A DNA stretch of 5,397 nt, from positions 1-5,397 of the forward strand of contig CALZMS010000093.1 in the NCBI GenBank assembly GCA_945788595.1. Reading direction: 5' to 3'. The notes beneath the pieces are model-generated. The model worked only from the letters and a program-made list of their open reading frames with translations, was not told where the DNA came from and searched no databases. Position numbers and translations under genes: made by a program. The stretch's first letter is position 1, and each line of letters starts with the position of its first letter. Shown here piece by piece: positions 1 to 5,397 of this stretch. Origin of the DNA: an uncultured Lachnospiraceae bacterium (lineage in GTDB: Bacteria > Bacillota > Clostridia > Lachnospirales > Lachnospiraceae).

Positions 1-29
1 AACTAATAAGTTTCAGATCATTAGTTTTT
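1..29 (+). terminator. Weak possible terminator at the left edge
   Basis: AACTAAT (1-7) and ATTAGTT (20-26) are exact reverse complements around a 12-base loop, and the right arm runs into a T run (25-29). Read on the plus strand this could end a gene arriving from the left and converging on the ABC operon. The stem is only seven pairs and almost all A/T, and the window begins exactly at its first base, so the arm may extend beyond what is visible. It may equally be chance in an AT-rich spacer. Confidence 0.2.
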
Positions 30-36
30 AAAAAGG

Positions 37-56
37 AAAATAGATATCTATTTTCG
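37..56. repeat. Perfect 20-bp palindrome
   Basis: The half-site GAAAATAGAT (37-46) is followed directly by its exact reverse complement (47-56), with no spacer and no mismatch. The symmetry stops at both ends. It lies just beyond the terminator of the ABC operon, in sequence with no gene. With no loop it is a poor RNA hairpin, so a dimeric protein-binding site is the more natural reading, but no family can be assigned. AT-rich composition makes chance palindromes more likely here. Confidence 0.5.
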
Positions 57-62
57 AGTTTT

Positions 63-115
63 AAACAAAAAAGTAGCGTGTCACCAACTGACTAATCAGT
101 TACTTGTGACACGCT
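63..115 (-). terminator. Rho-independent terminator of the ABC operon
   Basis: Read on the minus strand, the outer stem AGCGTGTCAC (115-106) pairs perfectly with GTGACACGCT (84-75). Inside it AACTGA pairs with TCAGTT around a four-base loop, giving a two-storey hairpin with 16 pairs. Two bases after the stem comes TTTTTTGTTT (72-63), the expected U tract. The hairpin begins about 32 bases after the stop codon of the last permease gene. The plus strand has no U tract after the stem, so it should work only for the minus-strand operon. Confidence 0.92.
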
Positions 116-147
116 CTTAACTTAATGACATTATAAGGGAAAAACTA

Positions 148-1020
148 CTACCCCTTCACACCGCCAAGAGAAACACCCTCGACAATGAATCTGGAGAAGA
201 TCAAATACATGATCAGCATCGGCAGGATTGTAATTGCCAGTCCAAGGAAAACCACGCCATAATCGGTACGGAAGGACTCACTGGTCAGCATCTGTACAAA
301 CATAGTAAGCGTCTTTTTCTCCGAACTGCTGATAATCAAGGTCGGCATAAAGAGATTATTCCAGCTGGCTACAAACTGGAAAATGGCCTGCGTAGCGATC
401 GCCGGTTTCATCAGCGGAATAACAATCCTGTTAAAGGTTCTAAACTCCCCGGATCCGTCAATTCGCGCCGCCTCGATCAGCTCAGAAGACAATGCACTTT
501 CCATATACTGCTTCATAAAGAAAATAACAGCCGGTGTCGTTATACCCGGAATGATCAGAGGCCAGTAGGTATCCAGCAGCTTCAGCTTCATCATAAACTG
601 ATAATAACCAATCGAATATACCTGCGTTGGAACCATCATAACCGCCATGATAAAAGCCCAGGCAAATTTCTTTCCCTTAAACTCATAGTTATGAATACCA
701 TATGCCGTAGCCGTTGAGAAATAAACCGACAGCAGGGTATAGGGAAGAGATACCTTAAACGAGTTGATCATACTCTTAAATATGGTAATACCCAGACCAT
801 TCTGCGCCTTCTGGAAATTTTTGATATTCTGCATCAGATTAGCTCCAAACCAGAAGGATATACCACTCTGAACCTGATCAGAGGTTCTTGTCGCATTAAC
901 AAACATCAGATAGAAAGGAGCAATACAGATAACTGCCAGCAGCACCATGACGATCGTTCGAATGATCTTGGCACTTCTCACAGCCTTTGTCTTATTACTC
1001 ATAGCTGTTTTATTAGCCAC
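148..1020 (-). CDS. Carbohydrate ABC transporter permease, MalG/UgpE type
   Basis: This is the second membrane subunit of a CUT1-type sugar importer, 290 residues, the usual length. Hydrophobic stretches lie near residues 20-42, 90-108, 118-138, 152-170, 208-228 and 255-278, consistent with six membrane helices. The cytoplasmic EAA loop that docks on the ATPase is clear at residues 183-202 (EAARIDG, then IPLMKP). The C-terminus FIVEGVSLGGVKG is the classic ending of MalG-like subunits. The start is GTG at 1020: a strong AAAGGAGG lies eight bases upstream, while the in-frame ATG at 1002 has no such site. The gene overlaps the end of the upstream permease gene by eight bases, which implies translational coupling. 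It is the last gene before the terminator. The transported sugar cannot be read from this subunit; cellobiose or cello-oligosaccharides is inferred from the nearby GH94 gene. Confidence 0.95.
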   Translation of the reverse strand: MANKTAMSNKTKAVRSAKIIRTIVMVLLAVICIAPFYLMFVNATRTSDQVQSGISFWFGANLMQNIKNFQKAQNGLGITIFKSMINSFKVSLPYTLLSVYFSTATAYGIHNYEFKGKKFAWAFIMAVMMVPTQVYSIGYYQFMMKLKLLDTYWPLIIPGITTPAVIFFMKQYMESALSSELIEAARIDGSGEFRTFNRIVIPLMKPAIATQAIFQFVASWNNLFMPTLIISSSEKKTLTMFVQMLTSESFRTDYGVVFLGLAITILPMLIMYLIFSRFIVEGVSLGGVKG

Positions 1021-2002
1021 GACGCTTTCCTCCTTTCACCGGTCCCGATCCATTGTCTTTGTTTCTCATCGTCGCAAAGAAGATCAAGCTGATAATCAAT
1101 GTACAGATAAACAGCAGTACAGATACAGCTGCCGCTCTGCCGGTATCCGTAGTATGCAGGCGCATAATGTACATAGTAACCGTTGTGGATGTATCGTTCG
1201 GTCCACCCATATAACCGGTTCCCTGTCCTACGTTGAACAGTGCCGGGATATCAAAGAGCTGCAGACCGCCGATGGAAGAGGTAACAAATACATACAGCAT
1301 AACCGGCTTCAGAAGCGGCAGTGTAATGGATTTAAACTGCTGCCATCCTGACGCGCCGTCCAGTTCTGCCGCCTCATAAACCTCCGGACTGATTCCGATA
1401 ATACCCGCAATCAAAAGCAGCATGGTATTTCCAAACCACATCCATGTCTGGATCAGAGAAATCGATAAGCCGGTCCCCCATTTGCTGAGCATGAGATCCG
1501 TACTTCCCGAAATCAGTCCCATACTGCGAAGAGTAGACATGATCGGACCATATTTACTCAACAATGCACAGAATAACAGAGAAATGGATGCAGCCGTAAT
1601 GATGTTCGGCATATAGAAAATAACCTTAAACAGACCTTTTCCTTTGACCTGAACTCTTCTGCTGGTCAGCCAGGCAGCTGTCAGCAGACTCAGAAGAATC
1701 TGCGGAATAAAGTTAAATATCCACAGTCTCAGCGTATTTCCCATATAAGTCAGGAAATAACCTTTTTCCCCTTCAGCAATTCCCAGTATATTCAGATAAT
1801 TCTTCAACCCGGCAAACTCTATGGTTGTCCGCAGATTACGGGTTGTATATTCAAACAAACTGTAATAAAAGGTATTCAGCATTGGCCACAGAGAAAAAAT
1901 AATATACACAATAAAGAAAGGCGCAATAAACATATAGCCGTATTTTGAATAGCTTACTTTCCTTTTCTTTCTGCTCTGCAGCTCTTTTTTATTTCCAGTC
2001 AT
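1013..2002 (-). CDS. Carbohydrate ABC transporter permease, MalF/UgpA type
   Basis: This is the first membrane subunit of the importer, 329 residues. A very basic cytoplasmic N-terminus (KKELQSRKKRKVS, about residues 5-17) precedes hydrophobic segments near 22-42, 86-112, 126-150, 178-204, 231-251 and 290-311, so six helices are likely. The first large outside loop carries FAGLKNYLNIL (63-73), a common feature of LplB/UgpA/MalF-like subunits. The EAA docking loop is at residues 210-229 (EAAELDG, then ITLP). The basic tail GGKRRG ends the protein. ATG at 2002 follows GAGGTGA by ten bases, an acceptable site but weaker than those of its neighbours. It forms a heterodimer with the product of the next gene, whose ribosome binding site lies inside this reading frame. 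It is separated from the binding-protein gene by 181 bases containing an inverted repeat, so it may be expressed less than that gene. Confidence 0.95.
   Translation of the reverse strand: MTGNKKELQSRKKRKVSYSKYGYMFIAPFFIVYIIFSLWPMLNTFYYSLFEYTTRNLRTTIEFAGLKNYLNILGIAEGEKGYFLTYMGNTLRLWIFNFIPQILLSLLTAAWLTSRRVQVKGKGLFKVIFYMPNIITAASISLLFCALLSKYGPIMSTLRSMGLISGSTDLMLSKWGTGLSISLIQTWMWFGNTMLLLIAGIIGISPEVYEAAELDGASGWQQFKSITLPLLKPVMLYVFVTSSIGGLQLFDIPALFNVGQGTGYMGGPNDTSTTVTMYIMRLHTTDTGRAAAVSVLLFICTLIISLIFFATMRNKDNGSGPVKGGKRRG
1029..1036 (-). promoter_or_regulatory. Ribosome binding site fixing the GTG start of the second permease
   Basis: On the minus strand AAAGGAGG is followed by eight bases and then GTG at 1020. 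It lies within the last codons of the preceding permease gene. Its strength and spacing favour GTG over the ATG six codons later. Confidence 0.85.
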
Positions 2003-2032
2003 TTTTTCACTCTCACCTCACTCCTGACAGAA

Positions 2033-2134
2033 GAAAAGCAGAGCGTCCTCTCCGGGCATATTCTATCATTACTGTCGTTCACTGTTTCACGAGCGGTAAC
2101 ATCCAATTGCCATGGGAGGGCGCTCTGCCTTTTC
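2033..2134 (-). repeat. Long imperfect inverted repeat between binding-protein and permease genes
   Basis: On the minus strand the arm at 2134-2116 (GAAAAGGCAGAGCGCCCTC) can pair with the arm at 2050-2033. Pairing runs over six, seven and four base pairs, broken by one bulged G and one C-A mismatch. The loop is about 65 bases. The second arm ends in CTTTTCTTCT, but this is part of the stem and the loop is long, so it is not a typical intrinsic terminator. Structures at this place in sugar ABC operons often protect the binding-protein message or limit readthrough into the permease genes; that role here is inference. Confidence 0.7.
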
Positions 2135-2183
2135 ATCCTAAGACATTACGGCATTTTCAGCCAATGTCCTTTATCCGTTATAT

Positions 2184-3644
2184 TTACTCTACTTTCAGAT
2201 AAGAGTAGGTATCATGTACAGAATTCTTGAAGTTCTGAATAGCTGTATCTTTGTCCACTTCGCCTGTTGCATAAGATGTAACAGCTGCCGGGAACAGTGT
2301 TTCGTTGATGGTCATATCTTCGGCTTTTACCAGAGATACGTCTACGCCCTGACCTCTTGTGGAGAAGAACTCCGGAATGCTCTGCTCGCCATACAGTGTG
2401 AAGGTAGAAGTTCCTTTGATATCGTCAGCAACGATAGTATTGATTGCGGACTGATTGTTTACGAAGTCACCGTTTGCTTTGTAGATCTCTGTCATGAACT
2501 CAGCATCGCAGGTGCAGGCCTTGATGATCTGAGCTGCTGTATCTTTGTCGCTGCAGTCTTTTGTTGCTGCCAGGCCTGTGCCGCCCCAGTAGAACTGTAC
2601 CGGTGCATCCACAAGGATAGTATTGTTGTTCCATGTATCTGTCAGGCACCAGTAGGTATACCACGGACATCCGGAGAATGCGATACATGCTTCGGAATTC
2701 TCGCCGTCGCCATCTTTCAGTGCAGCCCAGTCAGTTCCCCACATTGTGGTATTGAAGGTCAGATCCTGATCGTACAGTTCTTTTGCGTAATCCATGTATT
2801 CAGCCATAGCTTCATCCATCTGGATCACATCGTTGTCATCGTACCAGCCAACCTTACGGGAACCGTTCAGATAGATGTATTTCAGATCATCGTAACCAGA
2901 GAACAGTTTAACCTTTCCGCCGGAAGCTTCGTTAACAGTCTTTGCTGCTTCCAGAATGGAATCCCAGCTGGAGAATGTCTTTTCCAGTTCTGCCTGATCT
3001 GTTGTGCCAAGGTATTTCTCTGCCAGGTCTGCACGAACCTGGATACATCCCGGTGTTGCCTGCCAGAAGGATGCTTTCTGTACACCGTCTGCGTCAGAAC
3101 CAAGAGCAATATTGTATTCGAACTGATCTTTTGTATCTTCTTCTGTGATGCCCAGATCTGCCAGACTCAGCAGGTAATCAGACTGTACATATTTCTGTAC
3201 ATATCCAACTTCCAGAAGCATCAGATCCGGATACAGTTCATTGGACGGATCATCCAGAAGGGCGTCAATCTTGTCCTGATAATAACCGGAGCCACCGCAG
3301 TTAACAAATACCAGACGGTCTTTTAATTCCGGATACTTCTGAACCAGAAGGTCTTCCAGAGTCACAAAATCTGTATTCCATGCCCATACAACAAATGCGT
3401 TGTCGGCGCTGGGATCACCGGTAACCTCATTATCCGGCACATCACTCTCTGCCGGTGCTTCTGCCTCACTTGCTTCGGCTGTGGATGATTCCGGAGCCTC
3501 TGATTCTGCTGCGGATGCAGATGCTTCTGCCGGTGCAGACGGCTCAGCTGCCGTTTCTGCTGCTGAGGATGATCCTCCACAGGCTGTCATGGACAGAGCC
3601 ATTGCTGATGCCAGCAATACTGCCAATACACTTTTCTTTTTCAT
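2184..3644 (-). CDS. Lipoprotein sugar-binding protein of an ABC transporter
   Basis: This is the extracellular substrate-binding component, 486 residues, anchored by lipid outside the membrane. The N-terminus is a lipoprotein signal: MKKK, a hydrophobic core, then SMTAC with the lipidated cysteine at residue 22. Residues 23 to about 80 form a low-complexity linker of Ala, Ser, Glu and Pro that would hold the binding domain away from the membrane. The folded domain starts near residue 83 (AFVVWAWNTDF) and is rich in Trp and Tyr (for example CPWYTYWC), as expected for stacking on sugars. Its likely fold is the family 1 extracellular binding protein of CUT1 importers, judged from pattern and neighbours. 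ATG at 3644 follows a perfect AAGGAGG by eight bases, a strong site fitting the high level such proteins need. It lies 53 bases after the regulator gene with no terminator or convincing promoter between. The substrate is probably a beta-glucoside such as cellobiose, by context only. Confidence 0.93.
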   Translation of the reverse strand: MKKKSVLAVLLASAMALSMTACGGSSSAAETAAEPSAPAEASASAAESEAPESSTAEASEAEAPAESDVPDNEVTGDPSADNAFVVWAWNTDFVTLEDLLVQKYPELKDRLVFVNCGGSGYYQDKIDALLDDPSNELYPDLMLLEVGYVQKYVQSDYLLSLADLGITEEDTKDQFEYNIALGSDADGVQKASFWQATPGCIQVRADLAEKYLGTTDQAELEKTFSSWDSILEAAKTVNEASGGKVKLFSGYDDLKYIYLNGSRKVGWYDDNDVIQMDEAMAEYMDYAKELYDQDLTFNTTMWGTDWAALKDGDGENSEACIAFSGCPWYTYWCLTDTWNNNTILVDAPVQFYWGGTGLAATKDCSDKDTAAQIIKACTCDAEFMTEIYKANGDFVNNQSAINTIVADDIKGTSTFTLYGEQSIPEFFSTRGQGVDVSLVKAEDMTINETLFPAAVTSYATGEVDKDTAIQNFKNSVHDTYSYLKVE

Positions 3645-3697
3645 AGTTTTTTCCTCCTTGGAATTTTGTTTATGATTTCTTTTTTTATTTACCTTTG

Positions 3698-4714
3698 TTA
3701 ATCCGAAAGCTGTTTTACGGTTCCTCCCGGTGTGACCTTACCCTCCACAACAATCCGATGTATACCTGTCGTCTTGGGATTTTCGATCAGCATGATCAGT
3801 TCGTTGGCAGCTTCCATGCCCAACTTTTCTGTATCCTGCTGCAGGGTCGTCAGCGGCGGAGCCAGATACTGACCGAAGCGGATACCATCATACCCCACGA
3901 TGGAAATGTCCTGCGGGATTACGTATCCAGCCTCTTTGATCGCCTTTATCCCCCCGAATCCGGCCACATCGTCCGGATACAGGATGCAAGTCGGCATATC
4001 TTTCAGTTCCAGAAGCTCTCTGGTCCTTTCATAAGCATCCTGCACGCTTCGGTAAGCAGCTTCTTTCACATACTCATCCGGAATATGGATTCCCGCTTCC
4101 TCTGTAGTTTTATAAAAGGCTGTGAGACGATTTTTGGTAACTGCTGAATCCGAGCCGTGGATATAGGCGATTTTTTTATGCCCCTTTTCCAGTACGGCTT
4201 TTACCAGTTCCCGCATGCCTCCGATATTATCGGAAACAACTGCAGTCGCGTTATTAAACACATGGTCAATAGTAACTACCGGGATCTTGCTGTTCACCAG
4301 CTCCACCACCTCCGGATCAGTGAAATCAATACAGGCGATCACCACACCGTCAAAGCCTCTGTACTTCGCATGCTCCAGATACGTCATTTTATTTTCTCTT
4401 GTTTTACAACAGTTAATAAAGGTAATATCGTATCCTTTTTGCTCTGCTGTCCGTTTAAAGCTGTCAAGCACGTTTGCGAAATAATCATGCGTCAGACCAC
4501 TTTGGGCTTCATCCGCAAACAGCACTCCCAGGTTCCAGGTTCTGTTTGTTTTCAGTGCCTTTGCCGCTGAATTGGGATAATACCCCATTTCCTTCGCCGT
4601 CTGCTGTATCCTCGCCTTTGTCTTTTCGCTGATATCGCTCTGATTGTTCAGCGCCTTACTGACTGTCGCTACAGATACCTTGCAGACTTCCGCTATGTCT
4701 TTTAGCGATACCAT
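3698..4714 (-). CDS. LacI-family transcriptional regulator
   Basis: This is a DNA-binding sugar sensor of 338 residues, typical for the family. A LacI helix-turn-helix occupies residues 4-23 (LKDIAEVCKVSVATVSKALN). The hinge follows at about 47-56 (PNSAAKALKT); Leu54 matches the residue that wedges into the central CG of LacI-type operators. The periplasmic-binding-protein-like sensor domain starts near residue 61 (NLGVLFADE) and includes the late signature DISIVGYDG...PPLTTLQQD. I chose ATG at 4714 because GGGGAAGG lies just before it and the protein then begins with the normal VSLKDIA. The frame is also open to a TTG at 4726 (adding MGKD), which has no binding site upstream. It is first in the minus-strand operon and divergent from the GH94 gene. 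It probably represses both its own operon and that gene, released by cellobiose or a related sugar; the effector is inference. Both candidate operators contain the central CG expected for this family. Confidence 0.93.
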   Translation of the reverse strand: MVSLKDIAEVCKVSVATVSKALNNQSDISEKTKARIQQTAKEMGYYPNSAAKALKTNRTWNLGVLFADEAQSGLTHDYFANVLDSFKRTAEQKGYDITFINCCKTRENKMTYLEHAKYRGFDGVVIACIDFTDPEVVELVNSKIPVVTIDHVFNNATAVVSDNIGGMRELVKAVLEKGHKKIAYIHGSDSAVTKNRLTAFYKTTEEAGIHIPDEYVKEAAYRSVQDAYERTRELLELKDMPTCILYPDDVAGFGGIKAIKEAGYVIPQDISIVGYDGIRFGQYLAPPLTTLQQDTEKLGMEAANELIMLIENPKTTGIHRIVVEGKVTPGGTVKQLSD

Positions 4715-4749
4715 ATCCTTCCCCAATCCATTTGTGGATTATGTCTTTC

Positions 4750-4763
4750 CTTAATCGTTTTCG
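4750..4763. promoter_or_regulatory. Candidate LacI-type operator at the regulator promoter
   Basis: CTTAATCGTTTTCG fits the family pattern AAnCGnTT with a central CG at 4756-4757. It shares the ten bases CGTTTTCGTA (4756-4765) with the operator before the GH94 gene. It is less symmetric than that copy. It falls on the expected start site of the regulator promoter, so binding would block initiation and give autoregulation. Confidence 0.6.
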
Positions 4764-4770
4764 TAATTCA

Positions 4771-4799
4771 AATATACATCAATTCGCATCTGTTTTCAA
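4771..4799 (-). promoter_or_regulatory. Sigma-A-type promoter of the regulator and ABC operon
   Basis: On the minus strand TTGAAA (4799-4794) and TATATT (4776-4771) are separated by exactly 17 bases. Each hexamer matches the housekeeping consensus at five of six positions. Transcription would begin near 4764, about 50 bases before the regulator ATG. No other convincing promoter lies between the regulator and the binding-protein gene, so this may drive the whole operon. Confidence 0.65.
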
Positions 4800-4830
4800 T
4801 GTTTTTTTACTTTATTTTGCCATATTTGTA

Positions 4831-4887
4831 TACTTTTCACATCTTTTCGTCCATATTTATGTGCATATTTTATAATTTACTTTTCAC
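4831..4887. repeat. Ten-base direct repeat in the divergent control region
   Basis: TACTTTTCAC occurs at 4831-4840 and again at 4878-4887, 47 bases apart. Each copy is preceded by CCATATTT (4820-4827 and 4851-4858). The second copy overlaps the -35 element of the GH94 promoter. These may be sites for another regulator or relics of a local duplication; the AT-rich context also makes partial repeats common. Confidence 0.45.
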
Positions 4888-4905
4888 TTATATCACTAGT
4901 ATAAT
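4877..4905 (+). promoter_or_regulatory. Candidate promoter of the GH94 gene
   Basis: TTTACT (4877-4882) and a perfect TATAAT (4900-4905) are 17 bases apart. Transcription would start near 4912, leaving an untranslated leader of about 78 bases with the operator at about +35, a position suited to blocking elongation. A weaker alternative, TTATCC (4907-4912) with TATTAT (4930-4935), would place the start just before the operator. Confidence 0.55.
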
Positions 4906-4945
4906 TTTATCCAAAGGAAAAAATCGGTTTATTATGTTACGGATT

Positions 4946-4959
4946 CGCAAACGTTTTCG
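4946..4959. promoter_or_regulatory. Candidate LacI-type operator before the GH94 gene
   Basis: CGCAAACGTTTTCG is a near-perfect palindrome (six of seven pairs) with a central CG at 4952-4953. It fits the LacI-family pattern GnAAnCGnTTnC. The outer bases are C and G rather than the T and A usual in CcpA catabolite sites, which points to the local regulator rather than CcpA, though CcpA is not excluded. Its right half, CGTTTTCGTA, recurs at the regulator promoter. Confidence 0.72.
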
Positions 4960-4989
4960 TACATCCTATTTTTAAGGAGGATATTTCTT

Positions 4990-5361
4990 ATGAAATTCGG
5001 TTATTTTGATGACCAGCAAAAGGAATATGTTATCACCACACCCCGTACCCCGCTTCCCTGGATCAACTACCTGGGATGTGGTGAATTCTTCAGCCTTATT
5101 TCCAATACCTGCGGCGGTTACACCTTCTGTCGGGATGCCAGACTTCTCAGGCTTACCCGCTATCGTTACAATAATGTTCCCGCAGATACAAATGGTAAAT
5201 ATATCTATATTAAAGATGGAAATACCGTGTGGAATCCAGGCTGGCAGCCAACTAAAACTGAGCTCGATTCTTATGAATGTAGACACGGCCTCGGCTACAG
5301 CAGATTTACCTCGTCCCTGAACAATATCAATGCTTCTGTCTTTTACAGACTTACGCGCTGA
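4990..5361 (+). CDS. GH94 cellobiose phosphorylase, N-terminal fragment
   Basis: The first 117 or so residues are unmistakably the N-terminal beta-sandwich region of cellobiose phosphorylase, the cytoplasmic enzyme that converts cellobiose and phosphate to glucose 1-phosphate and glucose. Visible family blocks are MKFGYFDD (1-8), EYVITTPRTPLPWINYLG (12-29), FFSLISNTCGGYTF (33-46), DARLLRLTRYRYNNVP (49-64), WNPGWQP (81-87) and LDSYECRHGLGY (92-103). Start ATG at 4990 follows a perfect AAGGAGG (4974-4980) by nine bases. After NASV at about residue 117 the expected FFVPL block is missing; the frame reads FYRLTR and stops at 5361. Whole enzymes have about 800 residues, so the catalytic domain is absent. 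None of the other plus-strand frames resumes the family sequence before the window ends. This is either a real disruption or an assembly fault near the contig end. Cellodextrin phosphorylase or another GH94 enzyme is less likely given the close match to cellobiose phosphorylase blocks. Confidence 0.85.
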   Translation: MKFGYFDDQQKEYVITTPRTPLPWINYLGCGEFFSLISNTCGGYTFCRDARLLRLTRYRYNNVPADTNGKYIYIKDGNTVWNPGWQPTKTELDSYECRHGLGYSRFTSSLNNINASVFYRLTR

Positions 5362-5397
5362 CTTTACTTGTGCATCCACATCCTTATACATTTCGGC
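5341..5397. other. Unexplained tail after the GH94 break
   Basis: From about 5341 the sequence no longer looks like GH94. On the minus strand one frame is open from the window edge and reads AEMYKDVDAQVKSARKSVKD, a charged, helix-like stretch that resembles real protein more than the plus-strand frames do. The other two minus frames hit stops quickly. It could be the inside of an unrelated gene joined here, but it is too short to identify. Confidence 0.3.

Noticed and set aside
947..1351. A plus-strand frame across the junction of the two permease genes
   Set aside because: Both permeases on the other strand carry the EAA loop and membrane segments; this frame is an antisense shadow with no motif.
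2214..3326. A 370-codon plus-strand frame opposite the binding-protein gene
   Set aside because: It is antisense to a clear lipoprotein gene, has an unnatural Cys/Ile/Phe-rich composition and lacks a ribosome binding site.
3400..3675. An Ala/Ser-rich plus-strand frame opposite the lipoprotein linker
   Set aside because: Its low complexity simply mirrors the repeated codons of the linker on the minus strand.
3645..3697. A separate promoter or terminator between regulator and binding-protein gene
   Set aside because: The 53 bases are A-rich on the coding strand but show no hairpin with a U tract and no well-spaced promoter pair.
4972..5391. A 139-codon minus-strand frame opposite the GH94 fragment
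   Set aside because: Most of it is the shadow of a plus-strand gene with strong family matches and an ideal ribosome binding site. Only its first 20 or so codons, in the tail, are possibly real, and these are noted separately.
1..5397. CRISPR array, tRNA, rRNA, riboswitch, insertion sequence or defence system
   Set aside because: I saw no regularly spaced repeats, transposase frames, structured RNA cores or defence-gene motifs. All coding content is explained by one sugar-use locus.

Overview
The window looks like part of a Firmicutes genome, most likely a gut-type clostridium (Lachnospiraceae-like). The grounds are strong AAGGAGG-type ribosome binding sites, moderate-GC genes with AT-rich spacers, a lipoprotein substrate-binding protein with an Ala/Ser/Glu/Pro linker, and a sugar ABC operon without its own ATPase. 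The genus is inference. The odd length and the broken right end suggest that the window may be a whole contig.

Layout, left to right. Bases 1-147 hold no gene. They contain a perfect 20-bp palindrome (37-56) and a strong intrinsic terminator that closes the minus-strand operon (63-115). The minus-strand operon is, in transcription order, a LacI-family regulator (4714-3698), a lipoprotein sugar-binding protein (3644-2184), a MalF/UgpA-type permease (2002-1013) and a MalG/UgpE-type permease (1020-148, GTG start, overlapping the previous gene by 8 bases). A 181-base gap between binding protein and first permease carries a long imperfect inverted repeat. To the right of the regulator is a divergent control region of about 275 bases. 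It has a promoter for each direction and two LacI-type operators sharing the ten bases CGTTTTCGTA. On the plus strand, 4990-5361 encodes the N-terminus of a GH94 cellobiose phosphorylase, which stops after 123 residues where the family has roughly 800.

Together these genes make a cellobiose/cello-oligosaccharide uptake and phosphorolysis locus. The lipoprotein captures the sugar, the two permeases import it (energised by an ATPase encoded elsewhere), and the phosphorylase would split it with phosphate into glucose 1-phosphate and glucose. The regulator probably controls both directions. The substrate is inferred from the phosphorylase, not from the transporter.

I found no novel system. The points most worth a second look are the abrupt end of the phosphorylase, the paired operators and the intercistronic RNA structure.
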